NCBI GenBank assembly: GCA_038252405.1
Contig: JBBSAJ010000005.1
Span: forward strand, 40,598 to 104,597
Direction: 5' to 3'
Source of the DNA: DATCDE01 sp038252405
Lineage (GTDB): Bacteria > Actinomycetota > Actinomycetes > Prado026
Length of the DNA stretch: 64,000 nucleotides
Shown here: one piece after another, positions 8,901 through 19,435 of the stretch
Position numbering within the stretch: the stretch's first letter is position 1
Layout of the letters: each line of letters starts with the position of its first letter
Made by a program: the position numbers and the translations under genes
Notes under the pieces: model-generated
Seen by the model: only the letters and a program-made list of their open reading frames with translations
Database searches by the model: none
What the model was told of the DNA's origin: nothing

Positions 8901-10610
8901 ATGAGCGAGCAGACCACCGGGCGCGGCAAGTGGCGGCCGATGCCGTTCGTCGCACTGGGCGTCTCGATGATCATCGTGGACGCGACCATCGTGAACGTCG
9001 CGATCCCCTCGATCATCCGCGACATCGGCATCTCGGTGACCGACGCCGAGTGGGTCAACTCGATCTACTCGCTCGTCTTCGCGGCGCTGCTGCTCACGAC
9101 CGGCCGGGTCGGGGACATCTACGGACGTCGCCGGCTCTTCCTGCTGGGCACCGTGGTGTTCGTCGCGGCCAGCCTGGTCGCCGCCCTGGCGCCGTCCGCC
9201 GGGGTGCTCATCCTGGGTCGGTTCCTGCAGGGCGTCGGCGGGGCCATGCTGCTGCCCGCGTCGCTGTCCACGGTGAACGCCCTGTACCAGGGCAAGGACC
9301 GAGCCATCGCGTTCGCCATCTGGGGAGCCACGATCGGCGGCACCGCGGCGCTCGGCCCGCTGCTCGGCGGCTGGCTCACCACGGCGTTCTCCTGGCGCTG
9401 GGCGTTCTTGATCAACCTGCCGATCGGGGCGCTCGTCGTCTACGGCCTGCTGCGCTTCGTGCCCGAGACGAAGGACCCGGGCGCGCGCCGCGGCATCGAC
9501 CTGCCCGGCACGGTCACCTCGGTCGTGGGCCTCGGTGCGCTGGTGTTCGCGCTCATCGAGGGCCAGCGCTACGGGTGGTGGCAGCCGACGGCCACCTTCG
9601 AGGCTGCTGGGCGGCGCTGGCCGTTCACGTCGGTCGCGCCGACCGGCGTGGCCTTCGTCGTCGCTGCCGTGTCACTCGTGGCGTTCTGGCTGATCGAGCG
9701 CCGGCGGGCCCGGCGCGGGGCGCTCGTGCTGCTCGACCTGCGGCTGTTCACCATCCGCAGCTTCCGATATGGCAACGTGGCGGCACTGATCGTCTCGCTG
9801 GGCGAGTTCGGCCTGCTGTTCGCGCTGCCGCTCTTCCTGCAGAGCGTGCTGGGCTACTCGGCGTTGCAGACCGGAGTGGTGCTGCTCGCGCTGGCCATGG
9901 GGACGTTCCTGGCCAGCCCGTTCGCGGCCCGGATCGCCAACTCCCGCGGCGGGCGGACCGTCGTCCGGCTGGGGCTGGCGCTCGAGGTGGTCGGCATCGT
10001 GGGCATCGGCGCCTTCGTCGGGGTCGGCATCAGCGCCTGGCGACTGGTCCCGTGGCTGTTCATCTACGGGGCCGGCGTCGGCCTGGCCACGGCCCAGCTC
10101 ACCGGCGTGATCCTCGCGGACATCGCCGTCGAGGAGTCCGGCCAGGGCTCAGCGGTGCAGAGCACCTCCCGCCAGGTGGGCGCCGCCTTGGGCACGGCCA
10201 TCCTGGGCGCGGTGCTGTTCACCTCGCTCGGGTCGGGCGTGGCCGACCGCCTGCAGCAGGCCGGCCTGCCCGCGGCGCAGGCTCAGCAGATCGCCACCGC
10301 GGTCAAGGAGCGGCCGTCCGAGGTGCTGCCGACCCTGGCCGCCCGGCCGGACGGGGCGGTGGTCGTCGGCGCTGCGTCCGAGGCGTTCGTCAGGGCCGCC
10401 CGGGACGTCGCCTGGACCGGCGCCGCCTTCGTGCTGCTCGGCCTGATCGCCACCCTGCTGCTGCCCCGCGACACCGGGGCCGGGCACCGGCCGCAGGACG
10501 AGTCAGGTCTGGTGGCGGCCGGCACCGCGCCAGCGTCGGGGGCCCCGCCGCTCGACGGGCCGGCCCGCGAGGTCACCGGCCAGCCGGACGACGGCCGCCC
10601 GGGCGGCTGA
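8901..10610 (+). CDS. MFS drug-efflux transporter, DHA2 (14-TM) family
   Basis: A 569-aa inner-membrane proton antiporter of the EmrB/QacA type. Motif A is seen as 'GRVGDIYGRRRLF' and motif C as 'GATIGGTAALGPLLGG'. The chain has the extra central helices that make 14 segments, then a soluble tail after about residue 520. ATG 8901 follows GAGGGGAG. The C-terminal tail is low-complexity, and its last 108 nt are read on the other strand by the CpaE-like gene, so one of the two C-termini may be non-conserved. Substrate unknown; the palindrome just upstream suggests that expression is controlled by a local repressor. Confidence 0.9.
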   Translation: MSEQTTGRGKWRPMPFVALGVSMIIVDATIVNVAIPSIIRDIGISVTDAEWVNSIYSLVFAALLLTTGRVGDIYGRRRLFLLGTVVFVAASLVAALAPSAGVLILGRFLQGVGGAMLLPASLSTVNALYQGKDRAIAFAIWGATIGGTAALGPLLGGWLTTAFSWRWAFLINLPIGALVVYGLLRFVPETKDPGARRGIDLPGTVTSVVGLGALVFALIEGQRYGWWQPTATFEAAGRRWPFTSVAPTGVAFVVAAVSLVAFWLIERRRARRGALVLLDLRLFTIRSFRYGNVAALIVSLGEFGLLFALPLFLQSVLGYSALQTGVVLLALAMGTFLASPFAARIANSRGGRTVVRLGLALEVVGIVGIGAFVGVGISAWRLVPWLFIYGAGVGLATAQLTGVILADIAVEESGQGSAVQSTSRQVGAALGTAILGAVLFTSLGSGVADRLQQAGLPAAQAQQIATAVKERPSEVLPTLAARPDGAVVVGAASEAFVRAARDVAWTGAAFVLLGLIATLLLPRDTGAGHRPQDESGLVAAGTAPASGAPPLDGPAREVTGQPDDGRPGG

Positions 10611-11588
10611 CCGAGGGGCCGCCTCGGCGAGCACCCGGCCGGCCGCCAGCGCGGCGTCGAGCGCGTCCCGGTCGTCGGGCACGAGTACCACGTCACCGAT
10701 GCCCCCGTAGCGCTGCAGCGCCGCGGTCAGCTGCCCGCCCGGATCGGGGCCGACCGGGCCCCTGCGCACCTTGTTGAGCACCACGATGAGCTCGGCCCGG
10801 GGGGCCCGCTCCCGGGCCTCCGGCAGCGCCCGGAGCAGCCGCTGGACGCCGACCGGGTCGGCCGCCCCGACGGCGACCAGGACGTCGGCGGTCTCCAAGG
10901 TGGCCAGCGTGGCCCCGTTGCGCCGGGGCGCCGCCGTGTCGTAGGCCAGCTCCTCGTCCTGCTCCAGCCCGAAGCCGCAGTCGACCACCACGAGGTCGGC
11001 CAGCTGCCTGGCCCGGGCCCACACCGCCGCCAGTGCGGCCGGGCGCAGCTCGGGCCAGCGGTCCGGGCGGGTGAGGCCGGTCAGCACCAGCAGCCGCGGC
11101 CGCACGGTGCGGGCGTACCGGGCCAGCGCGGCGACGTCGAGGCCGCCAGTGTTGGCGGTCCGGGCGGCTGCGGCCAGCCCCGGCGCCTCGTCCAGCAGCC
11201 CGAGCAGCTGGGCCACGCTGCCGCCGTAGGTGTCGGCGTCGGCCAGCAGGGTGCGCCGGCCCTGGTCGGCCAGCTCGGCGGCCAGGTTGACCGCCAGGGT
11301 GGTCCGCCCCGGCGCGCCCGTGGGCCCCCAGACGGCGACCAGCCGGCCGGGGTGGCGCGGCTCGTCGTCGCCGGCGTCGTCCACGGGGGCACCTCCGGCC
11401 GGCACCGAGAGGGCCGCACCCGGGTCGCCGAACCCGTTCCCCGCGACCCGTGGGCCCTGGTCCAGCACCGCCGTCACGGCGGCGGCCCAGGCCTGCGGGT
11501 CGCCGTCCGGGGTCACGACCGTGCTGATGCCCAGCTGGCGCAGCCGGCGCTCCCCGACCTCGTCGTCGGAGGCGGCCAGGCCGACCAC
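10503..11588 (-). CDS. CpaE-like ParA/MinD-type ATPase, N-terminus missing
   Basis: A 361-aa P-loop ATPase of the CpaE (pilus/Flp localisation) branch. It has a variant Walker A, 'GPTGAPGRTTLAVNLAAEL', then 'TLLADADTYGGSVAQLLGLL' and 'LADLVVVDCGFGL'. The variant lacks the usual signature lysines; I recall this form from actinobacterial homologues. The open frame begins at a stop at 11631-11633. Family similarity ('ALATAGVAVVGL') starts abruptly at about 11610 and is preceded by unrelated codons. The N-terminal, receiver-like part of roughly 60-100 residues is therefore gone. GTG 11588 is the only plausible remaining start. See the finding at the junction. It also overlaps the MFS gene by 108 nt at its 3' end. 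Confidence 0.75.
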   Translation of the reverse strand: MVGLAASDDEVGERRLRQLGISTVVTPDGDPQAWAAAVTAVLDQGPRVAGNGFGDPGAALSVPAGGAPVDDAGDDEPRHPGRLVAVWGPTGAPGRTTLAVNLAAELADQGRRTLLADADTYGGSVAQLLGLLDEAPGLAAAARTANTGGLDVAALARYARTVRPRLLVLTGLTRPDRWPELRPAALAAVWARARQLADLVVVDCGFGLEQDEELAYDTAAPRRNGATLATLETADVLVAVGAADPVGVQRLLRALPEARERAPRAELIVVLNKVRRGPVGPDPGGQLTAALQRYGGIGDVVLVPDDRDALDAALAAGRVLAEAAPRSAARAAVVRLAGDLAGRPVERRGPRRWRGAGRHQT

Positions 11589-11608
11589 GGCGACGCCGGC
11601 GGTGGCCA

Positions 11609-11908
11609 GCGCAGGCGGTCGTCGAGGTGCTCAGCGGCGACCGGCCGTGCGCCCAGCTGCTGCGCTGGACCACCGAGGGCGTGCACGCCGAGCTGCGGCT
11701 GCGCGCCGGGCGGGCCGCGCGGGCCGGGGCCACCGTCCGGCTGGGCTCGACCCGGCCCGGGGTGCGGGCCGTGCGACTGTGCGAACCGGCGGACGGCGTG
11801 GCCGAGGTGTGCGCGGTGATCGCCGGTCCGGACCGGTGCCGGGCCCTCGCGCTACGGCTCGAGGGCGCCGACGGCCGGTGGCTGTGTACCGCGCTTCAGG
11901 TCGGCTGA
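11609..11908 (+). pseudogene. Rv3235-like protein, 5'-truncated remnant
   Basis: This plus-strand frame encodes 'AQAVVEVLSGDRPCAQLLRW' followed by 'EVCAVIAGPDRCRALALRLEG' and 'RWLCTALQVG'. It matches the C-terminal domain of the actinobacterial Rv3235 family of unknown function, which sits near secA. Coding similarity begins at about 11609, exactly where the opposite-strand CpaE-like gene also begins. Upstream in frame there are only arginine-rich antisense codons. The only nearby start is GTG 11627, inside the conserved domain, and no ribosome binding site is evident. I read it as the surviving 3' half of a gene, convergent with secA. Confidence 0.65.
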
Positions 11909-11927
11909 GCCGAGGGCCAGAAGGGGG

Positions 11928-14684
<2,757 letters not shown>

Positions 14685-14810
14685 GCGGCTTCTCCAGGGT
14701 GGGAGCGGGCGACCGGAACCGGACGCACGACTGACAGCGGGGTTGTGCCCCGCTTCCGCCCCATCGTAATCAGTTGGTGACCTGAGCGCGTCGCCGTGGA
14801 GGATGGCGCC

Positions 14811-15036
14811 GTGGAACCGTCCGTGCCGGCCGCCGCCGTCGTCCACGGCGACGGCCTCGTGCTGACCCTGTCGACCGACGCCGACATCCCCGCGGCGCTC
14901 GCCCCGCGGCGCGTCGACTGGGCGGTGCGAGACGCCGGGACCGGGCGCTTCCTGCGCCGGGTCGGGCTGGTCACCCGTCGACGGCTGGTTCGCCGGACTG
15001 CTGCCGGCCGATCTCGGGCGTCGACCCACCGCCTGC
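14811..15036 (+). pseudogene. possible GNAT acetyltransferase remnant
   Basis: The 352 nt between secA (start 14684) and the YcaQ-like gene (end 15037) holds no convincing intact gene. A plus-strand frame from GTG 14811 reads 'LVLTLSTDADIPAALA' followed directly by 'VDWAVRDAGTGRFLRRVGLV'. These resemble the first strand and the central strand of GNAT N-acetyltransferases with the intervening part missing. Similarity then fades near 14975, and another frame reads 'VDGWFAGLLPADLG'. This suggests a decayed gene with a deletion and a frameshift. The assignment is weak. The hairpin GCGGGG/CCCCGC at 14737-14753 lies in the secA leader. Confidence 0.3.
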
Positions 15037-16263
15037 CTAGGCCCGGCGAAGCTCAGCGGCCAGGGCCGAGCCGAAGCCGGGGTCACCGCGGCCGGCGAGC
15101 ACGACGTCGGCGAGGCCGAGCCACTGCGCCATCGACCGCAGCTCGGTCGCCAGCTCGGCGGCGGTGCCGTCCGGGGCGTCCGGCTCGGGGTGCGCGGCCT
15201 GGACCCGCAGCACGCCGACGGACCGGTCGGCCTTGAGGTCGACCCGGGCGACCAGCCGCTCCCCCAGCAGGAACGGCAGCACGTAGTACCCATGCACCCG
15301 CTGGTCGGCCGGAACGTAGATCTCGACGCGGTAGCGGAAGCCGAACAGCCGCTCGGTGCGGTCGCGCTCCCACACCAGCGGGTCGAACGGCGCCACCAGG
15401 GCGCGCGCGGCCACCCGCCGTGGCAGCCGCGACTGCGGGTCCAGGTAGGCGCACGGCCGCCAGCCCTCGACGGCGACCGGCAGCAGCGCGCCCTCCTCGA
15501 CCAGCTCGGCGACGGCGGCCCGCGCGCCCGCGACGTCCAGCCGGTAGTAGTCGCGCAGGTCCCGCTCGGTCGCCACCCCCAACGAGCGGGCTGCTCGCCG
15601 CACCAGCTCGCGCTGGGCGTCCGTCCTGGACGGCGTTGCCGCGGCGAGCACCGCCTCCGGCAGCACCCGCTCGGGCAGGTCGTAGCGCCGCGCGAAGCCG
15701 CGCCGGTCAGCGGTAGCGACCTCCCCCGCCCAGAACAGGTACTCCAGGGCCCGCTTGACGTGCGACCAGTCCCACCACGGGCCGCTGCGCCGGTCGCGGT
15801 CGGCGCCGTGCAGGTGTTCCAGCTCGCCGGCGGAGAGGGGCCCGGAGTCGCGCACCGCCGCCAGCACGGCGGCCACCAGCGCCGGCTGCTCGGTGGCGAC
15901 CGCCCGCATGCCGCCCCACGAGTCGTCCAGCGCCTGGGCCATCCGCCAGCGCAGCAGCGGCTGGACCTCGACCGGCAGCAGGCTGGCCTCGTGGCCCCAG
16001 TACTCGAACAGCTCACGCGGCCGTCGGTAGGCGGCCCGGTCCAGCAGCGCGGTCGGGTACGGGCCGAGCCGGGAGAACAGCGGCAGGTAGTGCGCCCGCA
16101 CCAGCACGTTGACCGAGTCGATCTGCAGCAGCCCGGTGCGCCCGACCACCCGGCGCAACGCCCGCCGGTCCGGGACGCCCACCGGCCGCGGGTCGGCGAA
16201 GCCCTGCGCGGCCAGCGCGATCCGCCGGGCCTGGGCCAGGGTCAGCGACTCGGTGGGGGGCAC
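15037..16263 (-). CDS. winged-helix DNA glycosylase, YcaQ/AlkX-like
   Basis: A 408-aa protein of the HTH_42 (DUF1006) family. The Gln-x-Asp motif in 'GLLQIDSVNVLVRAHYLPLFSR' (about 45-66) is the catalytic signature of YcaQ, which unhooks interstrand crosslinks. Winged-helix segments follow ('WDWSHVKRALEYLFWAGEV', then 'RALVAPFDPLVWERDRTERLF'). The length of about 400 aa is typical. Start is GTG 16263. In the cell it should repair alkylated or crosslinked DNA; the actual lesion range is not readable. It is not obviously coupled to its neighbours. Confidence 0.85.
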   Translation of the reverse strand: MPPTESLTLAQARRIALAAQGFADPRPVGVPDRRALRRVVGRTGLLQIDSVNVLVRAHYLPLFSRLGPYPTALLDRAAYRRPRELFEYWGHEASLLPVEVQPLLRWRMAQALDDSWGGMRAVATEQPALVAAVLAAVRDSGPLSAGELEHLHGADRDRRSGPWWDWSHVKRALEYLFWAGEVATADRRGFARRYDLPERVLPEAVLAAATPSRTDAQRELVRRAARSLGVATERDLRDYYRLDVAGARAAVAELVEEGALLPVAVEGWRPCAYLDPQSRLPRRVAARALVAPFDPLVWERDRTERLFGFRYRVEIYVPADQRVHGYYVLPFLLGERLVARVDLKADRSVGVLRVQAAHPEPDAPDGTAAELATELRSMAQWLGLADVVLAGRGDPGFGSALAAELRRA

Positions 16264-16305
16264 AGCGCCGATCCTGCCGGACCAGCCCGGTTCGACGGCG
16301 CGGGG

Positions 16306-16920
16306 CTACTCCCCCGGCGGGAACGCGTACTGCACGGGGATGGCCGGCGGGGTGCCCCGGTAGACGGCGATCACGATCTCCTCGTGCTGGGTCAGCACGA
16401 TCTGCGAGGGATCCCCGGTGAACGCCCTGCCGTCCACCCAGACTCCGACGGTGCGGCCGTTCACCCCGCTCAGGTATCCGCCGACCCGGCCACGGCCGAG
16501 GGCCACGTCCCACTCGGCGAACACCTGGCCCAGGGTGAAGGTCCGCTGGGACGTCGCCTCGATGTGCACCACGCCGTCCGGTTCGTGGGTGTGCAGCGGG
16601 GCGATCCCAGTGCCGGCGATGCCCAGCCCGGCCGGCACCGGGACCGGCAGCCCGTCCACGATCACGTCCAGGTGGGCGTGGTAGTGCACGGTGAGCGTCT
16701 CGGCCGGCGTGAGGGACAGCCCGGCCGTCGCGGCCCGGACCGCCTGGCCGGATGGCCGGTCCCAGGGCGGGGCGGTGGTCCGGCCGACCACGCTGGCCGG
16801 AGCGGCCGAGGAGACCGTACCCGGCTGCGACGCCACCGGGCCGGAAGTGGCCGCGGCGGTGCCGCAGCCGGCCAGCAGCACGGCGGAGGCGACGATGAGC
16901 GGGATCGTCCGACGGCGCAT
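16306..16920 (-). CDS. putative lipoprotein with His-rich conserved domain
   Basis: A 204-aa exported lipoprotein. The signal peptide MRRRTIPLIVASAVLLAGC ends in lipobox LLAGC (Cys19), followed by a Ser/Ala/Pro linker. The folded part has 'VHYHAHLDVIVDG' and 'PLHTHEPDGVVHIEA', a pattern of paired histidines that could bind metal. It ends with a long beta-rich tail ('EEIVIAVYRGTPP'). Similar small proteins are found in actinobacteria without a known role. ATG 16920 is the only sensible start. It lies between the YcaQ-like gene and the response regulator on the same strand. Confidence 0.75.
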   Translation of the reverse strand: MRRRTIPLIVASAVLLAGCGTAAATSGPVASQPGTVSSAAPASVVGRTTAPPWDRPSGQAVRAATAGLSLTPAETLTVHYHAHLDVIVDGLPVPVPAGLGIAGTGIAPLHTHEPDGVVHIEATSQRTFTLGQVFAEWDVALGRGRVGGYLSGVNGRTVGVWVDGRAFTGDPSQIVLTQHEEIVIAVYRGTPPAIPVQYAFPPGE

Positions 16921-16961
16921 ACCCAGCAGGACGCCCGAGGGGCTCCGGAGGTTTCCGCGGC

Positions 16962-17639
16962 TCAGGTGATCTCGAGCAGCTTCTCCCGGACGGCGTAGAC
17001 GACCGCCTCCATGCGCGAGTGCAGCTGCAGCTTCTCCAGGATGTTGCGGATGTGGTTCTTCACCGTGTTCTCGCTGATGAACAGCTGCCGGGCGATGTCC
17101 CGGTTGTTCATGCCCCTGGCGACCAGCCGCAGCACCTCCAGCTCGCGCTCGGTCAGCCGCGGCGCCGGCACCTGCTGCCGGTCGTCGTCGCGCTTGACCA
17201 GCTGGGCGAACTCGGAGATGAGCTTCGACGCCATCGACGGGCTGATCAGCGACTGGCCCCCGGCGACCGCGCGGATCGCCGTGGCGACCTCGTCGATCGA
17301 GATCTCCTTGAGCAGGTACCCGGTCGCCCCCGCCTTGATCGCCTCGTAGAGGTCGGCCTCCTCGTCGCTGATCGTCAGCATGATGATCTGCGCCGAGGGG
17401 ACGGCTTCCTTGATGGCCGTGCAGGCCTCGATACCGGACCGGCGGGGCATCCGGATGTCCATCAGGACGACGTCCGGCAGCAGCTCCTCGGCCCGTTCGA
17501 CGGCCTCGGCGCCGTCACCGGCCTCGCCCACGACCTCGATGTCCGGCTCCTGGGCGAGCACCATCTCCAGGCCGCGACGGAACAGCGCGTGGTCGTCGAC
17601 GACGAGGACGCGGATCGGCTCAGCACCCGACCCATCCAT
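16962..17639 (-). CDS. LuxR/NarL-type response regulator
   Basis: A 225-aa two-component response regulator. The receiver domain (about 9-125) has the acidic pair in 'VVDDHALF', the phosphorylation site Asp61 in 'VVLMDIRMP', and the conserved Lys in 'YLLKEIS'. The C-terminal LuxR helix-turn-helix is 'LTERELEVLRLVARGMNNRDIA' (split here for length). No partner histidine kinase lies next to it, so it is an orphan in this window. A related orphan regulator sits near secA/hpf in streptomycetes. ATG 17639 has GGAGG about 11 nt upstream; GTG 17651 would sit directly against that site and is less likely. Confidence 0.92.
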   Translation of the reverse strand: MDGSGAEPIRVLVVDDHALFRRGLEMVLAQEPDIEVVGEAGDGAEAVERAEELLPDVVLMDIRMPRRSGIEACTAIKEAVPSAQIIMLTISDEEADLYEAIKAGATGYLLKEISIDEVATAIRAVAGGQSLISPSMASKLISEFAQLVKRDDDRQQVPAPRLTERELEVLRLVARGMNNRDIARQLFISENTVKNHIRNILEKLQLHSRMEAVVYAVREKLLEIT

Positions 17640-17735
17640 GCGCGCCGCCACCTCCGCTCGGTTCCCGGGCGCCCATCATGGCACGCGGCGGGGACCGGGC
17701 AGCGGTGGCGGCGGACCGGCCGGATCAGCCGGCGA

Positions 17736-18326
17736 TCAGCTGACCGCCTCGAGGTCGAGGTGGATCACGCCGTAGTCGTAGCCGCGGCGGCGGTACACCA
17801 CGGACGGGCGGCCGGTCGCGGCGTCGCTGAACAGGTAGAAGTCGTGGCCGACCAGCTCCATCTCGTACAGGGCCTGGTCCAGGGTCATCGGGTGGGCCGG
17901 GTGGACCTTCTCCCGGACCACCATGGGCCCCTCGCCGAGATCCCCGGCGGGCTCCTCGATCGGAGCCTCCGCCGCAGGGGCCGCCTCGACGGCCGTGGCG
18001 CCGTTGCCGGCCGCCTTCTTCTTCCAGTCGGTCCGCCGGTCGGCGGCGCGGCGCAGCCGGCCCTCCAGCTTGCCGAGCGCGAGGTCGAGGGCCGCGTACT
18101 TGTCGTCGGCTGCGGCCTCGGCCCGGACGGCCGGCCCCTTGCTGCGGATGGTGAGCTCGACCCGGAAGGCCCGGTCGGCCAGCCGGGGGTTGGACTCCTT
18201 GGAGACCTCGACGTCGACTCGCTGCACCTTGGAATCGAGCTTCTCGACCTTGCTGAGCTTGTCACTCACGTGGTCGCGGAAGCGATCCGACACCTCGAGA
18301 TGACGCCCCTTGACGACGATGTCCAC
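17736..18326 (-). CDS. hpf: ribosome hibernation-promoting factor, long form
   Basis: A 196-aa long-form HPF. The N-terminal S30AE/RaiA domain ('MDIVVKGRHLEVSDRFRDHV' to about residue 100) binds the 30S decoding site. A flexible Ala/Glu linker follows, then the C-terminal dimerisation domain ('VVREKVHPAHPMTLDQALYE' ... 'VVYRRRGYDYGVIHLDLEAV'), which joins two ribosomes into 100S dimers in resting cells. GTG 18326 is the start. It is preceded by a 340-nt non-coding region, so it has its own promoter and is likely stress or stationary-phase controlled (inference). It lies between the response regulator and comF, as in other actinobacteria. Confidence 0.95.
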   Translation of the reverse strand: MDIVVKGRHLEVSDRFRDHVSDKLSKVEKLDSKVQRVDVEVSKESNPRLADRAFRVELTIRSKGPAVRAEAAADDKYAALDLALGKLEGRLRRAADRRTDWKKKAAGNGATAVEAAPAAEAPIEEPAGDLGEGPMVVREKVHPAHPMTLDQALYEMELVGHDFYLFSDAATGRPSVVYRRRGYDYGVIHLDLEAVS

Positions 18327-18666
18327 CGCGCTCCTCCGTCCTTGGCCGGTCCGGAAAGCAGCACCCGCCCGGCCGACCTGGTCTTCGTCCCCACATCCGC
18401 CTGCTGAAGGTCTCGCAGCGCTGTCGCCACTACCCCCCTTCTCCCGGATCGGGGGACATCTGGCCCCCCGGCGGGGCAGGACTTATCCCTAAACCGCACC
18501 GTGATCGGACGACGAGAAGTCGCCTTACGTGGGCCGTTTCGCCTGCGGCTGGCATCGGCTTGCAACCACGGACCCGGGCGAGTGCCACACCTGGACGCTA
18601 TCCGAGCCGGACCATGATCGTCGAGGGGACTTCGACCCATGCCCCGGACGGCGGACGCGGGTAGCG
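18327..18666. other. 340-nt intergenic region upstream of hpf
   Basis: Non-coding by inspection. It must hold the hpf promoter on the minus strand and the 3' end of comF. I see an imperfect GTCGA/TCGAC hairpin at 18620-18636 downstream of comF, and an AT-richer patch (TTAGGGATAAG on the minus strand, about 18481-18494) that could be part of a promoter. No -35/-10 pair is convincing. Confidence 0.5.
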
Positions 18667-19341
18667 TCAGAACCGCCGGGGCGTGGCCGCGACCACAGCG
18701 GTGCCGACCACCCGGGCGGTGGGGGGCCGCACCGCTCGCACCGCCTCTTCGAGCGTCGAGCCGGTGGTCACGACATCGTCGACGACCAGCACCGTGTGGC
18801 GGCCCAGGATGCCCGCCCCGGGGCGGACCGCCATCGCCCCGGACAGGTTGGCGGCCCGGCCGGCGGCGTCCAGCCCGGCCTGGTCGGCGGTCGCCCGGGC
18901 CAGCCGCAGCACCGGGGCCACGGTGACCACCCGTCCGGGCTCGGCCCGCTGCACCGTCCGGGCCGCGCGCCGGGCCAGCCGCAGCGTCGGGTCGTGGCCG
19001 CGGGCCCGCACCGTCGCGGGACGGGACGGGACCGGCAGCACGACCAGCGGCCGGCCGGGGGGCAGCCCCCGGAGCGCGGCCAGCACCGCCACGGCCAGCG
19101 CGTCGCCCAGCGGGGCGACCAGTCCCAGCCGGCCGTGCTCCTTGTGGGCGAGCACGGCGGCCCGCACCGGGCCCTCGTAGCAGGCCGTCGCCCAGGTGCC
19201 CCCGGGCGTGCGGAACGGCCCGGCCCGCAGCCGGCGAACGCACGCGGGGCACAGCTGTGCGCCCGCGGTCTCGCAGCCGGCGCAGGTGCGGGGCAGCACC
19301 AGGTCGGTCAGCGCCTCGCCGAGGTCGAGCAGCCGTCGCAT
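18667..19341 (-). CDS. comF: ComF-family phosphoribosyltransferase-like protein
   Basis: A 224-aa ComF/GntX-type protein. The N-terminal zinc finger has 'CAGCETAGAQLCPAC' (two CxxC pairs). The PRTase domain ends in the PRPP loop 'VLVVDDVVTTGST'. In competent bacteria ComFC helps process incoming single-stranded DNA; in actinobacteria its role is not defined. ATG 19341 is preferred over an upstream TTG at 19356. It sits between hpf and lpqB on the same strand, the usual actinobacterial order. Confidence 0.9.
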   Translation of the reverse strand: MRRLLDLGEALTDLVLPRTCAGCETAGAQLCPACVRRLRAGPFRTPGGTWATACYEGPVRAAVLAHKEHGRLGLVAPLGDALAVAVLAALRGLPPGRPLVVLPVPSRPATVRARGHDPTLRLARRAARTVQRAEPGRVVTVAPVLRLARATADQAGLDAAGRAANLSGAMAVRPGAGILGRHTVLVVDDVVTTGSTLEEAVRAVRPPTARVVGTAVVAATPRRF

Positions 19342-19435
19342 CCGGCCACGGTGCAAGACCGCGGTCGTCCACAGCGGGGCCGCGGCCGGGTCTGTGGACG
19401 CGGCGGTGGGCGGGCCACCCTGGGGACAGCGCGGC

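Noticed and set aside
16286..16300. A GGTTCGA-like stretch recalling a tRNA T-loop
   Set aside because: There is no acceptor or anticodon stem around it and it lies between two genes with no cloverleaf.
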